From contig QAPD01000077.1 of the NCBI GenBank assembly GCA_003052455.1, positions 1 to 62,348 on the forward strand: a stretch of 62,348 nucleotides of DNA, read 5' to 3'. Of the stretch, positions 20,993-29,683 are shown in pieces. A model generated the notes under the pieces. The model did not search any database. It worked only from the letters and a program-made list of their open reading frames with translations, and had not been told where the DNA came from. The first letter of the stretch is position 1, and each line of letters opens with the position of its first letter. The DNA comes from Sphaerisporangium cinnabarinum. Lineage in GTDB: Bacteria > Actinomycetota > Actinomycetes > Actinomycetales > Cellulomonadaceae. The position numbers and the translations under genes are program-made.

Positions 20993-22294
20993 ATGCTGCG
21001 ATCCCGGAAGATCTCGCTCGTCGCTGCCGTGGCAGCGCTCCCACTCGCCCTCGGGGCGTGCGGGAGCTCCGGCGGCAGCGGCGGGTCCGACGGCCAGACC
21101 CTGACGATCTGGCACTACGAGAACGAGGACTCGGCCATGGGCCAGGCCTGGGCCAAGGCGATCGAGATCTTCGAGGAGGAGAACCCGGACGTCGACGTCG
21201 TCGTCGAGAAGCAGACGTTCGAGCAGATCCAGAAGAACGCCAAGATCGTCCTCACCGGCGACGACGTGCCGGACGTCATGGAGTACAACAAGGGCAACGC
21301 GACCGCCGGCCAGCTCGCCGCGCAGGGCCTGCTGACCCCGCTCACCGACGCGGCGACCGAGCGCGGCTGGGACGAGAAGCTCAGCGGCTCGCTCCAGACG
21401 ACCGCGACCTACGACGACCAGGGCCTCATGGGCTCGGGCGAGTGGTACGGCGTCCCGAACTACGGCGAGTTCGTGCAGGTCTACTACAACAAGGACATGT
21501 TCGCCCAGTACGGGCTCGAGGTGCCGACGACGCTCGAGGAGCTCGAGACCGTCATGCAGGCGTTCAAGGCCCAGGGCGTCACGCCGCTCGCCGAGGCCGG
21601 TGCCGAGTACCCGATGGGCCAGCTCTGGTACGAGCTCGTGCTCGCGAACGCGGACCGGGACTTCGTCGACCAGTACCAGCTCTTCGACGGCGACCCCGAC
21701 TTCCACGGTCCCGAGATGACGCAGGCGACCGAGACGCTCGACTCCTGGATCAAGGACGGCTACGTCGCGTCCGACTCCGCGGCGCTCACCGCCGAGGACA
21801 TGGGCGTCTCCTTCATCAACGGCACCTACCCGATGATGGTCTCCGGCTCGTGGTGGTTCGGCCGCATCGTCGAGGAGATGGACGCCGACTGGGGCCAGTT
21901 CAACTTCCCCGGCAACACGCTCCAGGTCGGCTCGTCCGGCAACCTGTGGGTCGTCCCCGCGAACGCGGACTCGCCCGACCTCGCCGAGGAGTTCATCGAC
22001 GTCACGCTGCGCCCCGAGGTGCAGAACATCCTCGCGGAGAAGGGCGGCCTGCCCGTCGCCGGTGACGCGTCCGTCATCACGGACGAGCGCACGCAGCAGC
22101 TCACCGAGAACTTCCAGGCGATCCTCGACGACGACGGCCTCGCGTTCTACCCCGACTGGCCCGTGCCCGGCTACTACGACGTGATCGTCAGCGAGCTCCA
22201 GTCCCTCATCAACCAGTCGAAGTCGCCGACCGAGGTGCTCGACGGCCTCGAGTCCGCCTACGTGGACGGCAAGGCGGACCTGCTCGACAGCTGA
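20993..22294 (+). CDS. Sugar ABC transporter substrate-binding lipoprotein (CUT1 type)
   Basis: 433 residues. A signal peptide with lipobox LALGAC (Cys at about residue 20) is followed by a Gly/Ser linker and a family 1 extracellular solute-binding fold (LTIWHYENEDSAMGQAWAKAIEIFEEENPDVDV). Trp-rich stretches such as SGSWWFGRIVEEM are consistent with sugar stacking. GAGGAGG precedes the ATG. It is the first gene of the importer; substrate is inferred from the downstream alpha-xylosidase and beta-glucosidase to be a xylose- or glucose-containing oligosaccharide. Confidence 0.93.
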   Translation: MLRSRKISLVAAVAALPLALGACGSSGGSGGSDGQTLTIWHYENEDSAMGQAWAKAIEIFEEENPDVDVVVEKQTFEQIQKNAKIVLTGDDVPDVMEYNKGNATAGQLAAQGLLTPLTDAATERGWDEKLSGSLQTTATYDDQGLMGSGEWYGVPNYGEFVQVYYNKDMFAQYGLEVPTTLEELETVMQAFKAQGVTPLAEAGAEYPMGQLWYELVLANADRDFVDQYQLFDGDPDFHGPEMTQATETLDSWIKDGYVASDSAALTAEDMGVSFINGTYPMMVSGSWWFGRIVEEMDADWGQFNFPGNTLQVGSSGNLWVVPANADSPDLAEEFIDVTLRPEVQNILAEKGGLPVAGDASVITDERTQQLTENFQAILDDDGLAFYPDWPVPGYYDVIVSELQSLINQSKSPTEVLDGLESAYVDGKADLLDS

Positions 22295-22308
22295 GCGGAA
22301 CCGCCCGC

Positions 22309-22350
22309 CCCGGGCGGCCGGCCGGCACCTGCGTCGGCCGGCCGCCCGGG
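22309..22350 (+). terminator. 16-bp hairpin between binding protein and permease genes
   Basis: CCCGGGCGGCCGGCCG (22309-22324) is exactly complementary to 22335-22350 with a 10-nt loop. Such intercistronic stems after a binding-protein gene commonly stabilise its mRNA and lower permease expression. Confidence 0.6.
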
Positions 22351-22395
22351 CACCACCCGAGCACCACCCGAGGACCTCCCGCGAAAGAGACCGTC

Positions 22396-23385
22396 ATGAC
22401 CACCCGCACCGACACCGTGCCCGAGGCCGGGCCCGGACCCGCGCGCGAGGCGTCGCGCGCGACCGCGGCACGCCGCCGCCGTCGCCGGCCCGCCTGGCTC
22501 CCGTACCTGCCCTACCTCCTGCCCGGCGCGGTGGCGTTCGTCGTCGTGATCGGCTACCCGTTCGCGATGAACGTCTACTACAGCCTGTTCAAGTGGCGCG
22601 GCGGCATGGCGCCGATGCGCTGGTACGGGCTGGGGAACTACGCCGACCTGATGCACGACTCGGCGTTCTGGACCTCGTTCCAGAACTCCATCGCGATGAT
22701 CCTCGCGATGGTCGTCGTGCCGACGCTCGTCGGTCTCGTCCTCGCGGCCGTGCTGTTCGACTACCTGGGCCGCCGGTTCGGGCCGCGCGTCGCGGCGTTC
22801 CTGCGCGCGACGTACTACCTGCCGCAGATCCTCCCGGTCGCCGTGGCCGGCGTGCTGTGGAACTGGATCCTCAACGCCCAGACCGGCGCGCTGAACGTGA
22901 TGCTGCGCGGGATCGGGGTCGAGAACCCGCCGAACTGGCTCGGCGACACCTCGACCGCGCTGCCGAGCGTCATGCTCGTGCTCATCTGGGTGCAGATCGG
23001 CTACCCGGTGGTCATCTTCATGTCCGCGCTCCAGCGCGTGGACCCCGAGCTCTACGAGGCCGCCGAGCTCGACGGCGCCGGCTGGTGGCGGCGCTTCGGG
23101 GCCATCACGATCCCGCAGATCCGTCCCGAGACGTTCGTCGTCACGCTCACCTGCACCGTCGCGGCGCTCAAGGTCTTCGGGCCGATCTACGTGCTCACGC
23201 GCGGCGGCCCCGAGAGCTCCACGCTCGTCCCGAGCTACTACTCGTACCTGAACTTCTTCGACAAGTCGAAGGTCGGCTACGGCGCCGCGGTGGCGACCGT
23301 GCTCACCCTCGTCATCATCGTCGTCGCCGTCGTGATCCTCGCGCTGCAGAGCCGCGCCGAGCGTCGTGAGCAGGAGGGCCGCTGA
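22396..23385 (+). CDS. Sugar ABC transporter permease, MalF-like
   Basis: 329 residues with a cytosolic basic N-terminus ([11 protein letters not shown]) and six predicted membrane helices. The EAA loop that contacts the ATPase is LYEAAELDGAGWWRRFGAITIPQIRP. No ATP-binding gene is found nearby; in actinobacteria such CUT1 systems often share a multiple-sugar ATPase (MsiK-type) encoded elsewhere. The stop overlaps the next start (TGATG). Confidence 0.93.
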   Translation: MTTRTDTVPEAGPGPAREASRATAARRRRRRPAWLPYLPYLLPGAVAFVVVIGYPFAMNVYYSLFKWRGGMAPMRWYGLGNYADLMHDSAFWTSFQNSIAMILAMVVVPTLVGLVLAAVLFDYLGRRFGPRVAAFLRATYYLPQILPVAVAGVLWNWILNAQTGALNVMLRGIGVENPPNWLGDTSTALPSVMLVLIWVQIGYPVVIFMSALQRVDPELYEAAELDGAGWWRRFGAITIPQIRPETFVVTLTCTVAALKVFGPIYVLTRGGPESSTLVPSYYSYLNFFDKSKVGYGAAVATVLTLVIIVVAVVILALQSRAERREQEGR

Positions 23386-24308
23386 TGTCCACCGTCACCA
23401 CCACCCCCGCGGACGCGGTGGCGCCGGGCGCCGACGCGTCCCGCCCCCGCCGCGCCCTCCGTGCGACGCGGCAGGACGAGCGCTACCGCCGCGGGATCGG
23501 CCGCTGGTTCGTGCTCGCCGCGGCGGTCCTGGTCGCGCTCCTCATGCTGTCGCCGTTCGTCATCATGGTGCTCAACGCGTTCAAGTCCCCGGCCGAGTAC
23601 TCCCAGGACGGGCCGCTGAGCATCCCGAGCGAGCTCTACCTCGACGGCGTCCAGAACTTCTGGACGCGCACGAACTTCCCGCAGAAGCTCTGGAACTCCG
23701 TCTTCATCTCGGCGCTCGTCGCCGTGCTCGGGACGCTCCTGTCGCTCCTCAGCGCGTACGCGATCGGCGTCGGCCGCATCAAGGGCCGGCTGTGGATCGT
23801 CACGCTGTTCCTCGTGGCGAACATGCTGCCGCAGGAGGCGCTCATCTACCCGCTGTTCGACATGGCGCAGAAGGTCGGCCTGTCGAACTCGCAGTGGTCG
23901 ATCATCATCATCTTCACGGTCATCCAGGCGGCGTTCGGCACCTACCTGCTCTCGTCCGTGCTCGGGACGTTCCCGCCCGCGCTCCTCGAGGCGGCGCAGC
24001 TCGACGGCGCCGGCCGCTGGCGCATCCTGTGGCAGGTCGTGTACCCGATCGTCCGGCCGACGCTCGGCGTCCTCATGATCTTCTTCTTCATCTGGACCTG
24101 GAACGAGTTCTTCATCCCGCTGGTCATGCTCACGACCAACGACACCCAGACGATCCCCATCGCGCTCGCGTCGCTCCAGGGCGACCGGATGATGGACGCC
24201 CCGACGACCAACGCGGGCGCGCTGGTCTCGCTCATCCCCGCGCTGATCTTCTTCCTCATCTTCCAGCGCACCCTCACCCGCGGCGTGACGGCCGGCGCCG
24301 TCAAGTGA
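23385..24308 (+). CDS. Sugar ABC transporter permease, MalG-like
   Basis: 307 residues and six membrane helices. The EAA loop is LLEAAQLDGAGRWRILWQVVYPIVRP. The N-terminus is basic and cytosolic. ATG 23385 overlaps the previous stop by one base. It forms the heterodimeric channel with the preceding permease. The C-terminus FQRTLTRGVTAGAVK is typical of MalG-like proteins. Confidence 0.93.
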   Translation: MSTVTTTPADAVAPGADASRPRRALRATRQDERYRRGIGRWFVLAAAVLVALLMLSPFVIMVLNAFKSPAEYSQDGPLSIPSELYLDGVQNFWTRTNFPQKLWNSVFISALVAVLGTLLSLLSAYAIGVGRIKGRLWIVTLFLVANMLPQEALIYPLFDMAQKVGLSNSQWSIIIIFTVIQAAFGTYLLSSVLGTFPPALLEAAQLDGAGRWRILWQVVYPIVRPTLGVLMIFFFIWTWNEFFIPLVMLTTNDTQTIPIALASLQGDRMMDAPTTNAGALVSLIPALIFFLIFQRTLTRGVTAGAVK

Positions 24309-24365
24309 GGCCCCCGGCCTGACGCCCCGAGACACCGATACGCACCGACGAAGGAAGCACCACCC

Positions 24366-26663
24366 ATGAAGTTCACCGACGGGTACTGGCAGGTCCGACC
24401 GGGCATGCACCCGCTCTACGCGGTAGAGGTCGACGACGTCCGCGCGGACGAGGCGGCCGGCACGCTCACCGTGTACGCGCCGACGGCGAAGATCCGCGGC
24501 CGGGGCGACACGCTCAACCGCCCGATGCTCACGACCACGTACTCCTCGCCTGCGCCCGGTGTGATCCGCGTGCGCGTCGAGCACCACCAGGGCGCGGTGC
24601 GCCGGGGCCCGGCGTTCCAGGTGACCGGCGAGCCGGGGTTCCGGCCCGAGGTCGAGGTGCACGACGACGTCGCCGTCCTGCGGTCCAAGGACCTCGCCGT
24701 GCGCGTGCACCGGGGCGACCGCTGGCGCGTGGACTTCGAGGCGGACGGCGAGGTCCTCACGTCCTCGCTGCCGAAGTCGGTCGGGCACGTCACGTCCGAC
24801 GACGGCGGCACGTGGACGCACGAGCAGCTCGCGCTCGAGCCGGGCGAGCTCGTGTACGGGCTGGGGGAGCGGTTCGGGCCGTTCGTCAAGAACGGCCAGG
24901 TCGTGGACATCTGGAACGAGGACGGCGGCACGTCGAGCGAGCAGGCGTACAAGTCCGTCCCGCTCTACCTCACGACCAAGGGCTACGGCGTGTTCGTCGA
25001 GCACCCGGAGAAGGTCTCGTTCGAGGTCGCGTCCGAGGTGAACACGCGCGTCCAGTTCTCCGTCGAGGGCCAGGCGCTCGAGTACCTGGTCATCCAGGGC
25101 CCGACCCCCAAGGACGTGCTGCGCCGGTACACCGCGCTCACGGGCCGCCCCGCGCGCGTGCCGGCGTGGTCGTTCGGGCTGTGGCTCACGACGTCGTTCA
25201 CGACGAGCTACGACGAGCAGACCGTGAACGGCTTCATCGACGGCATGGCTGAGCGCGACCTGCCGCTGTCGGTCTTCCACTTCGACTGCTTCTGGATGCG
25301 CGAGTACCAGTGGGTCGACTTCGAGTGGGACCCGCGCACGTTCCCCGACCCCGAGGGCATGCTCCGGCGCCTGCACGACCGCGGGCTCAAGGTGTGCGTG
25401 TGGATCAACCCGTACGTCGCGCAGCGCTCGCCGCTCTTCGCGGAGGCCGCGGAGCAGGGCTTCCTCGTGCAGCGCGAGGACGGGTCCGTGTGGCAGTGGG
25501 ACCTGTGGCAGGCCGGCATGGGACTGGTGGACTTCACCAACCCCGACGCGACCGCGTGGTACGTGGGCAAGCTCGAAGGCCTGCTCGACCAGGGCGTCGA
25601 CTGCTTCAAGACCGACTTCGGCGAGCGGATCCCCGTCGACGGGATCGCGTGGCACGACGGCTCCGACCCGCGCAAGATGCACAACTACTACGCCCAGCTC
25701 TACAACGAGGCCGTCTTCCGGCTGCTCGAGCGCAAGCGCGGCGAGGGCGACGCGGTGCTGTTCGCGCGGTCCGCGACCGCGGGCGGGCAGCAGTTCCCCG
25801 TGCACTGGGGCGGCGACTGCGACTCGACGTACGCGTCGATGGCCGAGTCGCTGCGCGGCGGCCTGTCGATGTCGATGTCCGGGTTCGGCTACTGGAGCCA
25901 CGACATGGGCGGCTTCGAGGGCACGCCCGACCCGGGCGTGTTCAAGCGCTGGACGGCGTTCGGCCTGCTGTCGTCGCACTCGCGCCTGCACGGCTCGGGC
26001 TCGGTCCGGGTCCCGTGGGCGTTCGACGACGAGGCCGTCGACGTGACGCGGAAGTTCACGCACCTCAAGCTCTCGCTCATGCCGTACCTCGGGCGGGTGG
26101 CCGAGGAGGCGCACACCGACGGCGTGCCGATGATGCGACCGCTCGTGCTCGAGCTCCCGCACGACCGCACCGGGTACACCGCGGACACGCAGTACCTGCT
26201 GGGCGACGCGCTCCTCGTCGCGCCGGTGTTCCGCGCGGACGGCCGCGTCGAGTACTACGTGCCGGAGGGCACGTGGACGCGTCTCGTCCAGCCCGACGGC
26301 GGCCCCGCCCTGAGCGAGACCGTGACCGGCCCGCGCTGGGTCACCGAGACGCACGGGTTCGACTCGCTCCCGGTGCTCGTGCGCCCGGGGACCGTCCTCC
26401 CGGTCGGCGCCCGCACCGACCGGCCGGACTACGACTGGGCCGACGGCGTCACGCTGCACGCGTTCGAGCTGCCCGACGGCTACGACGAGCTCGTGGTCGT
26501 CCCGCCGTCGGACGGCGCGGCCGGGGCCACGTTCCGCGTGCGCCGGTCGGGTGCGACCCTCACCGTCTCGTCCGACGACGCCCCCGCGGCCTGGACCGTG
26601 CGGGCCGGCGCGGCGTCGGCCGAGGCGCACGGCGCGACGAGCGTGACGATCGACCTCGGCTGA
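24366..26663 (+). CDS. yicI: Alpha-xylosidase, GH31 (YicI type)
   Basis: Releases alpha-xylose from the non-reducing end of isoprimeverose or xyloglucan oligosaccharides. 765 residues, close to E. coli YicI. YicI-specific motifs: [19 protein letters not shown], the nucleophile Asp417 in [10 protein letters not shown], and the acid/base Asp484 in [20 protein letters not shown]. There is no signal peptide, so it acts in the cytoplasm on imported sugar. It follows the two permeases by 57 nt with GAAGGAAG before the ATG, so it is probably in the transporter operon. Other alpha-glycosidase activities of GH31 cannot be excluded. Confidence 0.92.
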   Translation: MKFTDGYWQVRPGMHPLYAVEVDDVRADEAAGTLTVYAPTAKIRGRGDTLNRPMLTTTYSSPAPGVIRVRVEHHQGAVRRGPAFQVTGEPGFRPEVEVHDDVAVLRSKDLAVRVHRGDRWRVDFEADGEVLTSSLPKSVGHVTSDDGGTWTHEQLALEPGELVYGLGERFGPFVKNGQVVDIWNEDGGTSSEQAYKSVPLYLTTKGYGVFVEHPEKVSFEVASEVNTRVQFSVEGQALEYLVIQGPTPKDVLRRYTALTGRPARVPAWSFGLWLTTSFTTSYDEQTVNGFIDGMAERDLPLSVFHFDCFWMREYQWVDFEWDPRTFPDPEGMLRRLHDRGLKVCVWINPYVAQRSPLFAEAAEQGFLVQREDGSVWQWDLWQAGMGLVDFTNPDATAWYVGKLEGLLDQGVDCFKTDFGERIPVDGIAWHDGSDPRKMHNYYAQLYNEAVFRLLERKRGEGDAVLFARSATAGGQQFPVHWGGDCDSTYASMAESLRGGLSMSMSGFGYWSHDMGGFEGTPDPGVFKRWTAFGLLSSHSRLHGSGSVRVPWAFDDEAVDVTRKFTHLKLSLMPYLGRVAEEAHTDGVPMMRPLVLELPHDRTGYTADTQYLLGDALLVAPVFRADGRVEYYVPEGTWTRLVQPDGGPALSETVTGPRWVTETHGFDSLPVLVRPGTVLPVGARTDRPDYDWADGVTLHAFELPDGYDELVVVPPSDGAAGATFRVRRSGATLTVSSDDAPAAWTVRAGAASAEAHGATSVTIDLG

Positions 26664-26676
26664 GGACGTATCCTGG

Positions 26677-26714
26677 GCGGACGCACCATGGAAGCGCTCC
26701 CATGGTGCGTCCGC
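26677..26714. promoter_or_regulatory. CebR-like operator inside a perfect hairpin
   Basis: TGGAAGCGCTCCCA at 26689-26702 is one base from the perfect palindrome TGGGAGCGCTCCCA recognised by CebR-type cellobiose repressors. It is the loop and inner part of a perfect 15-bp inverted repeat (26677-26691 with 26700-26714). The DNA could serve both as operator for the beta-glucosidase gene and, in RNA, as terminator for the alpha-xylosidase operon. Confidence 0.75.
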
Positions 26715-26794
26715 TCGGCGTCGGCCCGCGCCGACCACCGACCCGACCACCGTCTCGGACCGCGTCGTCCGACGACCGACCAGCGAGGACCCTC

Positions 26795-28285
26795 GTGACC
26801 ACCGACACCACCGCCCCCGTCGACGTCGACGCCCAGGCCGCGCCTGCGTCGTCGGGCCGCCGCACGTTCCCCACCGACTTCCTCTGGGGCTCCGCCACCG
26901 CCGCCTACCAGATCGAGGGCGCCGCCGCCGAGGGCGGCCGCACGCCGTCCATCTGGGACACGTACTCCCACACCCCGGGCCGCACGCTCAACGGCGACAC
27001 CGGCGACGTCGCGGACGACCACTACCACCGGTGGCAGGAGGACGTGCAGCACATCGCCGACCTCGGTCTCGGCGCCTACCGGTTCTCCATCTCGTGGTCG
27101 CGCGTGCAGCCGGGCGGCACCGGGCCGCTCAACCCCGAGGGCGTCGCGTTCTACTCGCGCCTCGTCGACGCGCTCCTCGAGAAGGGCGTCAAGCCCGTCG
27201 TCACGCTCTACCACTGGGACCTCCCGCAGGAGCTCGAGGACGCCGGGGGCTGGGCGAACCGCGACACCGCGTACGCGTTCGCCGAGTACGCCCGCCACAT
27301 GGCGCGCGAGCTCGGGGACCGGATCGACACCTGGACGACGCTCAACGAGCCGTGGTGCTCCGCCTACCTCGGCTACGGCTCCGGCGTGCACGCGCCCGGC
27401 CGCACCGAGCCGGCCGCGGCGCTCGCGGCCGTGCACCACCTCAACCTCGCGCACGGCCTCGCCGTCCAGGCGATCCGCGACGAGCTCGGCGAGGACGCGA
27501 AGACGTCCGTCACGCTCAACCTCCACGTCATCCGGCCCGACGACCCGTCGTCGGCCGCGGACCTCGACGCGGTGCGCAAGATCGACGCGCTCTCCAACCG
27601 CGCGTTCCTCGCCCCCATGCTCGACGGCGAGTACCCCGCCGACCTGCTCGCCGACACCGCGCACGTGAGCGACTGGTCGTTCGTGCAGGAGGGCGACCTC
27701 GAGACGGTGCGCCAGCCGCTGTCGATCCTCGGCGTCAACTACTACTCGACGGTGCGCGTGCGCCACTTCTCCGGCGAGGGCGAGCGGTCCGAGAACGACG
27801 GCCACGGCGCGTCGAGCCACAGCCCGTGGATCGGCGTCGACGACGTGGAGTTCGTCCAGCAGCCCGGCCCGTACACCGCCATGGGCTGGAACATCGAGCC
27901 CGCCGGCATGACCGAGCTGCTCGTCTCCGTGGCGACGGCGTACCCGCACCAGCCGATGATGGTCACCGAGAACGGCGCCGCGTTCGCCGACGAGGTCACG
28001 GTCGACGCCGACGGGACCGCCCGCGTGCACGACGACCGCCGCGTCGCCTACCTGCACGACCACGTCGACGCCGTGGGCGCCGCGATCGACGCGGGCGCCG
28101 ACGTGCGCGGGTACTTCGCGTGGTCCCTGCTCGACAACTTCGAGTGGGGCTACGGCTACGAGCGCCGCTTCGGCATCATCCGCGTGGACTACGACACGCT
28201 CGAGCGCACGTGGAAGGACTCCGCGCACTGGTACCGCCGGCTCGCGACGTCGAACACGCTCCCCACGGTCGACGAGACCGCCTGA
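26795..28285 (+). CDS. Beta-glucosidase, GH1
   Basis: Cleaves cellobiose and related beta-glucosides. 496 residues. N-terminal signature [27 protein letters not shown], acid/base Glu185 in TLNEPW, nucleophile Glu392 in VTENG, and the C-terminal [22 protein letters not shown]. No signal peptide. GTG 26795 is chosen: GAGGA lies five bases upstream and the ~25 residues before FPTDFLWG are a typical flexible lead. The CebR-like operator upstream suggests cellobiose-type induction separate from, or in addition to, the lacI gene here. Confidence 0.95.
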   Translation: MTTDTTAPVDVDAQAAPASSGRRTFPTDFLWGSATAAYQIEGAAAEGGRTPSIWDTYSHTPGRTLNGDTGDVADDHYHRWQEDVQHIADLGLGAYRFSISWSRVQPGGTGPLNPEGVAFYSRLVDALLEKGVKPVVTLYHWDLPQELEDAGGWANRDTAYAFAEYARHMARELGDRIDTWTTLNEPWCSAYLGYGSGVHAPGRTEPAAALAAVHHLNLAHGLAVQAIRDELGEDAKTSVTLNLHVIRPDDPSSAADLDAVRKIDALSNRAFLAPMLDGEYPADLLADTAHVSDWSFVQEGDLETVRQPLSILGVNYYSTVRVRHFSGEGERSENDGHGASSHSPWIGVDDVEFVQQPGPYTAMGWNIEPAGMTELLVSVATAYPHQPMMVTENGAAFADEVTVDADGTARVHDDRRVAYLHDHVDAVGAAIDAGADVRGYFAWSLLDNFEWGYGYERRFGIIRVDYDTLERTWKDSAHWYRRLATSNTLPTVDETA

Positions 28286-28300
28286 GCCGACCGCCTCGAC

Positions 28301-28329
28301 AGGCCCGCCCGGTCCTTCCGGGCGGGCCT
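28301..28329 (+). terminator. Intrinsic terminator of the beta-glucosidase gene
   Basis: AGGCCCGCCCGG (28301-28312) and CCGGGCGGGCCT (28318-28329) are perfectly complementary with a 5-nt loop. The stem begins 16 nt after the stop codon and is followed by TCGTG, without a long T-run. Confidence 0.8.
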
Positions 28330-28740
28330 TCGTGCGCTCGCCCCCCAGCCGCTCTCGCCCGCGGTCGCGCGTCGAGCGGCAGGCCGCGCCGAGGTGACCT
28401 TTGTCGCACGGGCGCGTCCCGGGGCGCGACACGCCGAGGAAACGCGACACGCCGACGAGTTGGAGGGCTTGCGTGTCCGGATTGGGGGGATTCGGGAGGG
28501 CCGCCGGGCCGGTCCCGGAGGACGGCGCCGGGCCGGGGAGGTGGCCCGGTCGAGTCCGCACAGGGTGTGGATCGACGCCGTCCCCACCCTGTGGACGGTC
28601 TCTCGCCGACCGCGAGAAGACGCCGTTCCGGGACCGCCGGAGCGGTGGACGACGGGCTGTGGACGACCGCTCGGAGGGAGTGTCAGAGGGTCCTGGGACC
28701 ATGGATCCATGGCGCCTAGCACACCCGCCAGGGTGAAGTT
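28330..28740. other. Non-coding stretch upstream of nrdHIEF with DnaA-box-like sites
   Basis: No credible gene is seen; short open frames here lack codon bias, ribosome sites and recognisable protein features. Three sites resemble the DnaA box TGTGGACAA: TGTGGATCG (28566-28574), TGTGGACGG (28590-28598) and TGTGGACGA (28658-28666). There is also a direct repeat CGCGACACGCCGA (two copies near 28426 and 28444) and a perfect 14-bp palindrome CCATGGATCCATGG at 28699-28712. Regulatory use is unproven. Confidence 0.35.
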
Positions 28741-28742
28741 CC

Positions 28743-28792
28743 ACCACGACATCTAGTGCGGTGGCACGGTCTCGACCACTAGGTATAGTGGT
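28743..28792 (+). promoter_or_regulatory. Tandem NrdR boxes and promoter of nrdHIEF
   Basis: The strong box ACCACTAGGTATAGTGGT (28775-28792) is palindromic at its ends and matches the NrdR pattern around TATAGTG. A weaker copy, ACCACGACATCTAGTGCG (28743-28760), lies exactly 32 bp upstream, three helical turns, the usual arrangement of NrdR sites. The proximal box overlaps a -10-like TATAGT (28784-28789), so ATP/dATP-loaded NrdR would block polymerase. Confidence 0.85.
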
Positions 28793-28925
28793 TGCACACC
28801 CAGGGGGCCGGAGGCCTTCTGGCGAATCACACAGACGTAGTTCCACCGGTGTCCTTCGAGGTCAGAGAAGTTTCTCCCTCCCCGAGGACCGTCCCGGACG
28901 AGAGCGCGAGACGAGGAGCCACCCC

Positions 28926-29171
28926 ATGAGCGTCACGGTCTACAGCAAGCCGGCCTGCGTCCAGTGCGACGCGACGTACCGCGCTCTCGACAAGAAGGGC
29001 ATCGAGTACTCCGTCGTGGACATCACCCAGGACGCCGAGGCGCTCGAGCTCGTGCGCGGTCTCGGCTACCTGCAGGCGCCCGTGGTCGTGGCCGGGGACG
29101 AGCACTGGTCCGGGTTCCGCCCCGACCAGATCACCGCCCTCGCGCAGAAGGTCGCGCCGGTCGTCGCCTGA
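28926..29171 (+). CDS. nrdH: Glutaredoxin-like protein NrdH
   Basis: Electron donor for the class Ib ribonucleotide reductase. 81 residues, thioredoxin-like, with redox motif CVQC (Cys11, Cys14) and the NrdH hallmark WSGFRPD near the C-terminus. ATG 28926 gives the family N-terminus [11 protein letters not shown]; a GAGGAG-like site precedes it. First gene of nrdHIEF, about 130 nt downstream of the NrdR boxes, leaving a long 5' leader. Confidence 0.97.
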   Translation: MSVTVYSKPACVQCDATYRALDKKGIEYSVVDITQDAEALELVRGLGYLQAPVVVAGDEHWSGFRPDQITALAQKVAPVVA

Positions 29172-29251
29172 CCGGTCTCCCCGCGGCGCCGCGAGGCGCC
29201 CGGACCACGTACGGAAGCAGGCGGAGCAGGGCAGGACGGAGGTGCGTCCCC

Positions 29252-29683
29252 GTGGGGTCGCTCGTGTACTTCTCCAGCGTCAGCGAGAACACGCACCGGT
29301 TCGTCCAGCGGCTCGACCTGCCGGCCCTCGGCATGGACGTCCAGCGGATCCCGCTGCGTCCGACCGAGGGCTTCCTGCGCGTCGAGGAGCCGTACGTGCT
29401 CATGGTCCCGACCTACGGGGGCGGCAACGAGGGCGGTGCCGTCCCGCGCCAGGTCGTGAAGTTCCTCAACGACGTGCACAACCGGTCGTTGATCCGCGGC
29501 GTCATCGCCGCCGGCAACACCAACTTCGGCGAGGCCTACTGCATCGCCGGCGACATCATCTCCGCGAAGTGCCAGGTGCCCTACCTGTACGCCTTCGAAC
29601 TCCTGGGAACAGCCGAGGACGCCGCGCGCGTCCGCGACGGATTGGGACGATTTTGGCAACGACAGTCACGGATTCCGGCGTGA
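29252..29683 (+). CDS. nrdI: Flavodoxin-like assembly protein NrdI
   Basis: Supplies an oxidant for building the dimanganese-tyrosyl radical cofactor of NrdF. 143 residues with the FMN-binding start [19 protein letters not shown] and the [16 protein letters not shown] loop. GTG 29252 is selected to give the family N-terminus, with GGAGG nine bases upstream. The stop overlaps the likely nrdE start (GTGA at 29680-29683). Confidence 0.95.
   Translation: MGSLVYFSSVSENTHRFVQRLDLPALGMDVQRIPLRPTEGFLRVEEPYVLMVPTYGGGNEGGAVPRQVVKFLNDVHNRSLIRGVIAAGNTNFGEAYCIAGDIISAKCQVPYLYAFELLGTAEDAARVRDGLGRFWQRQSRIPA

Noticed and set aside
28394-28756. Short open frames in the nrd upstream region
   Set aside because: No ribosome sites, no codon bias and no protein features; they overlap the probable NrdR boxes.
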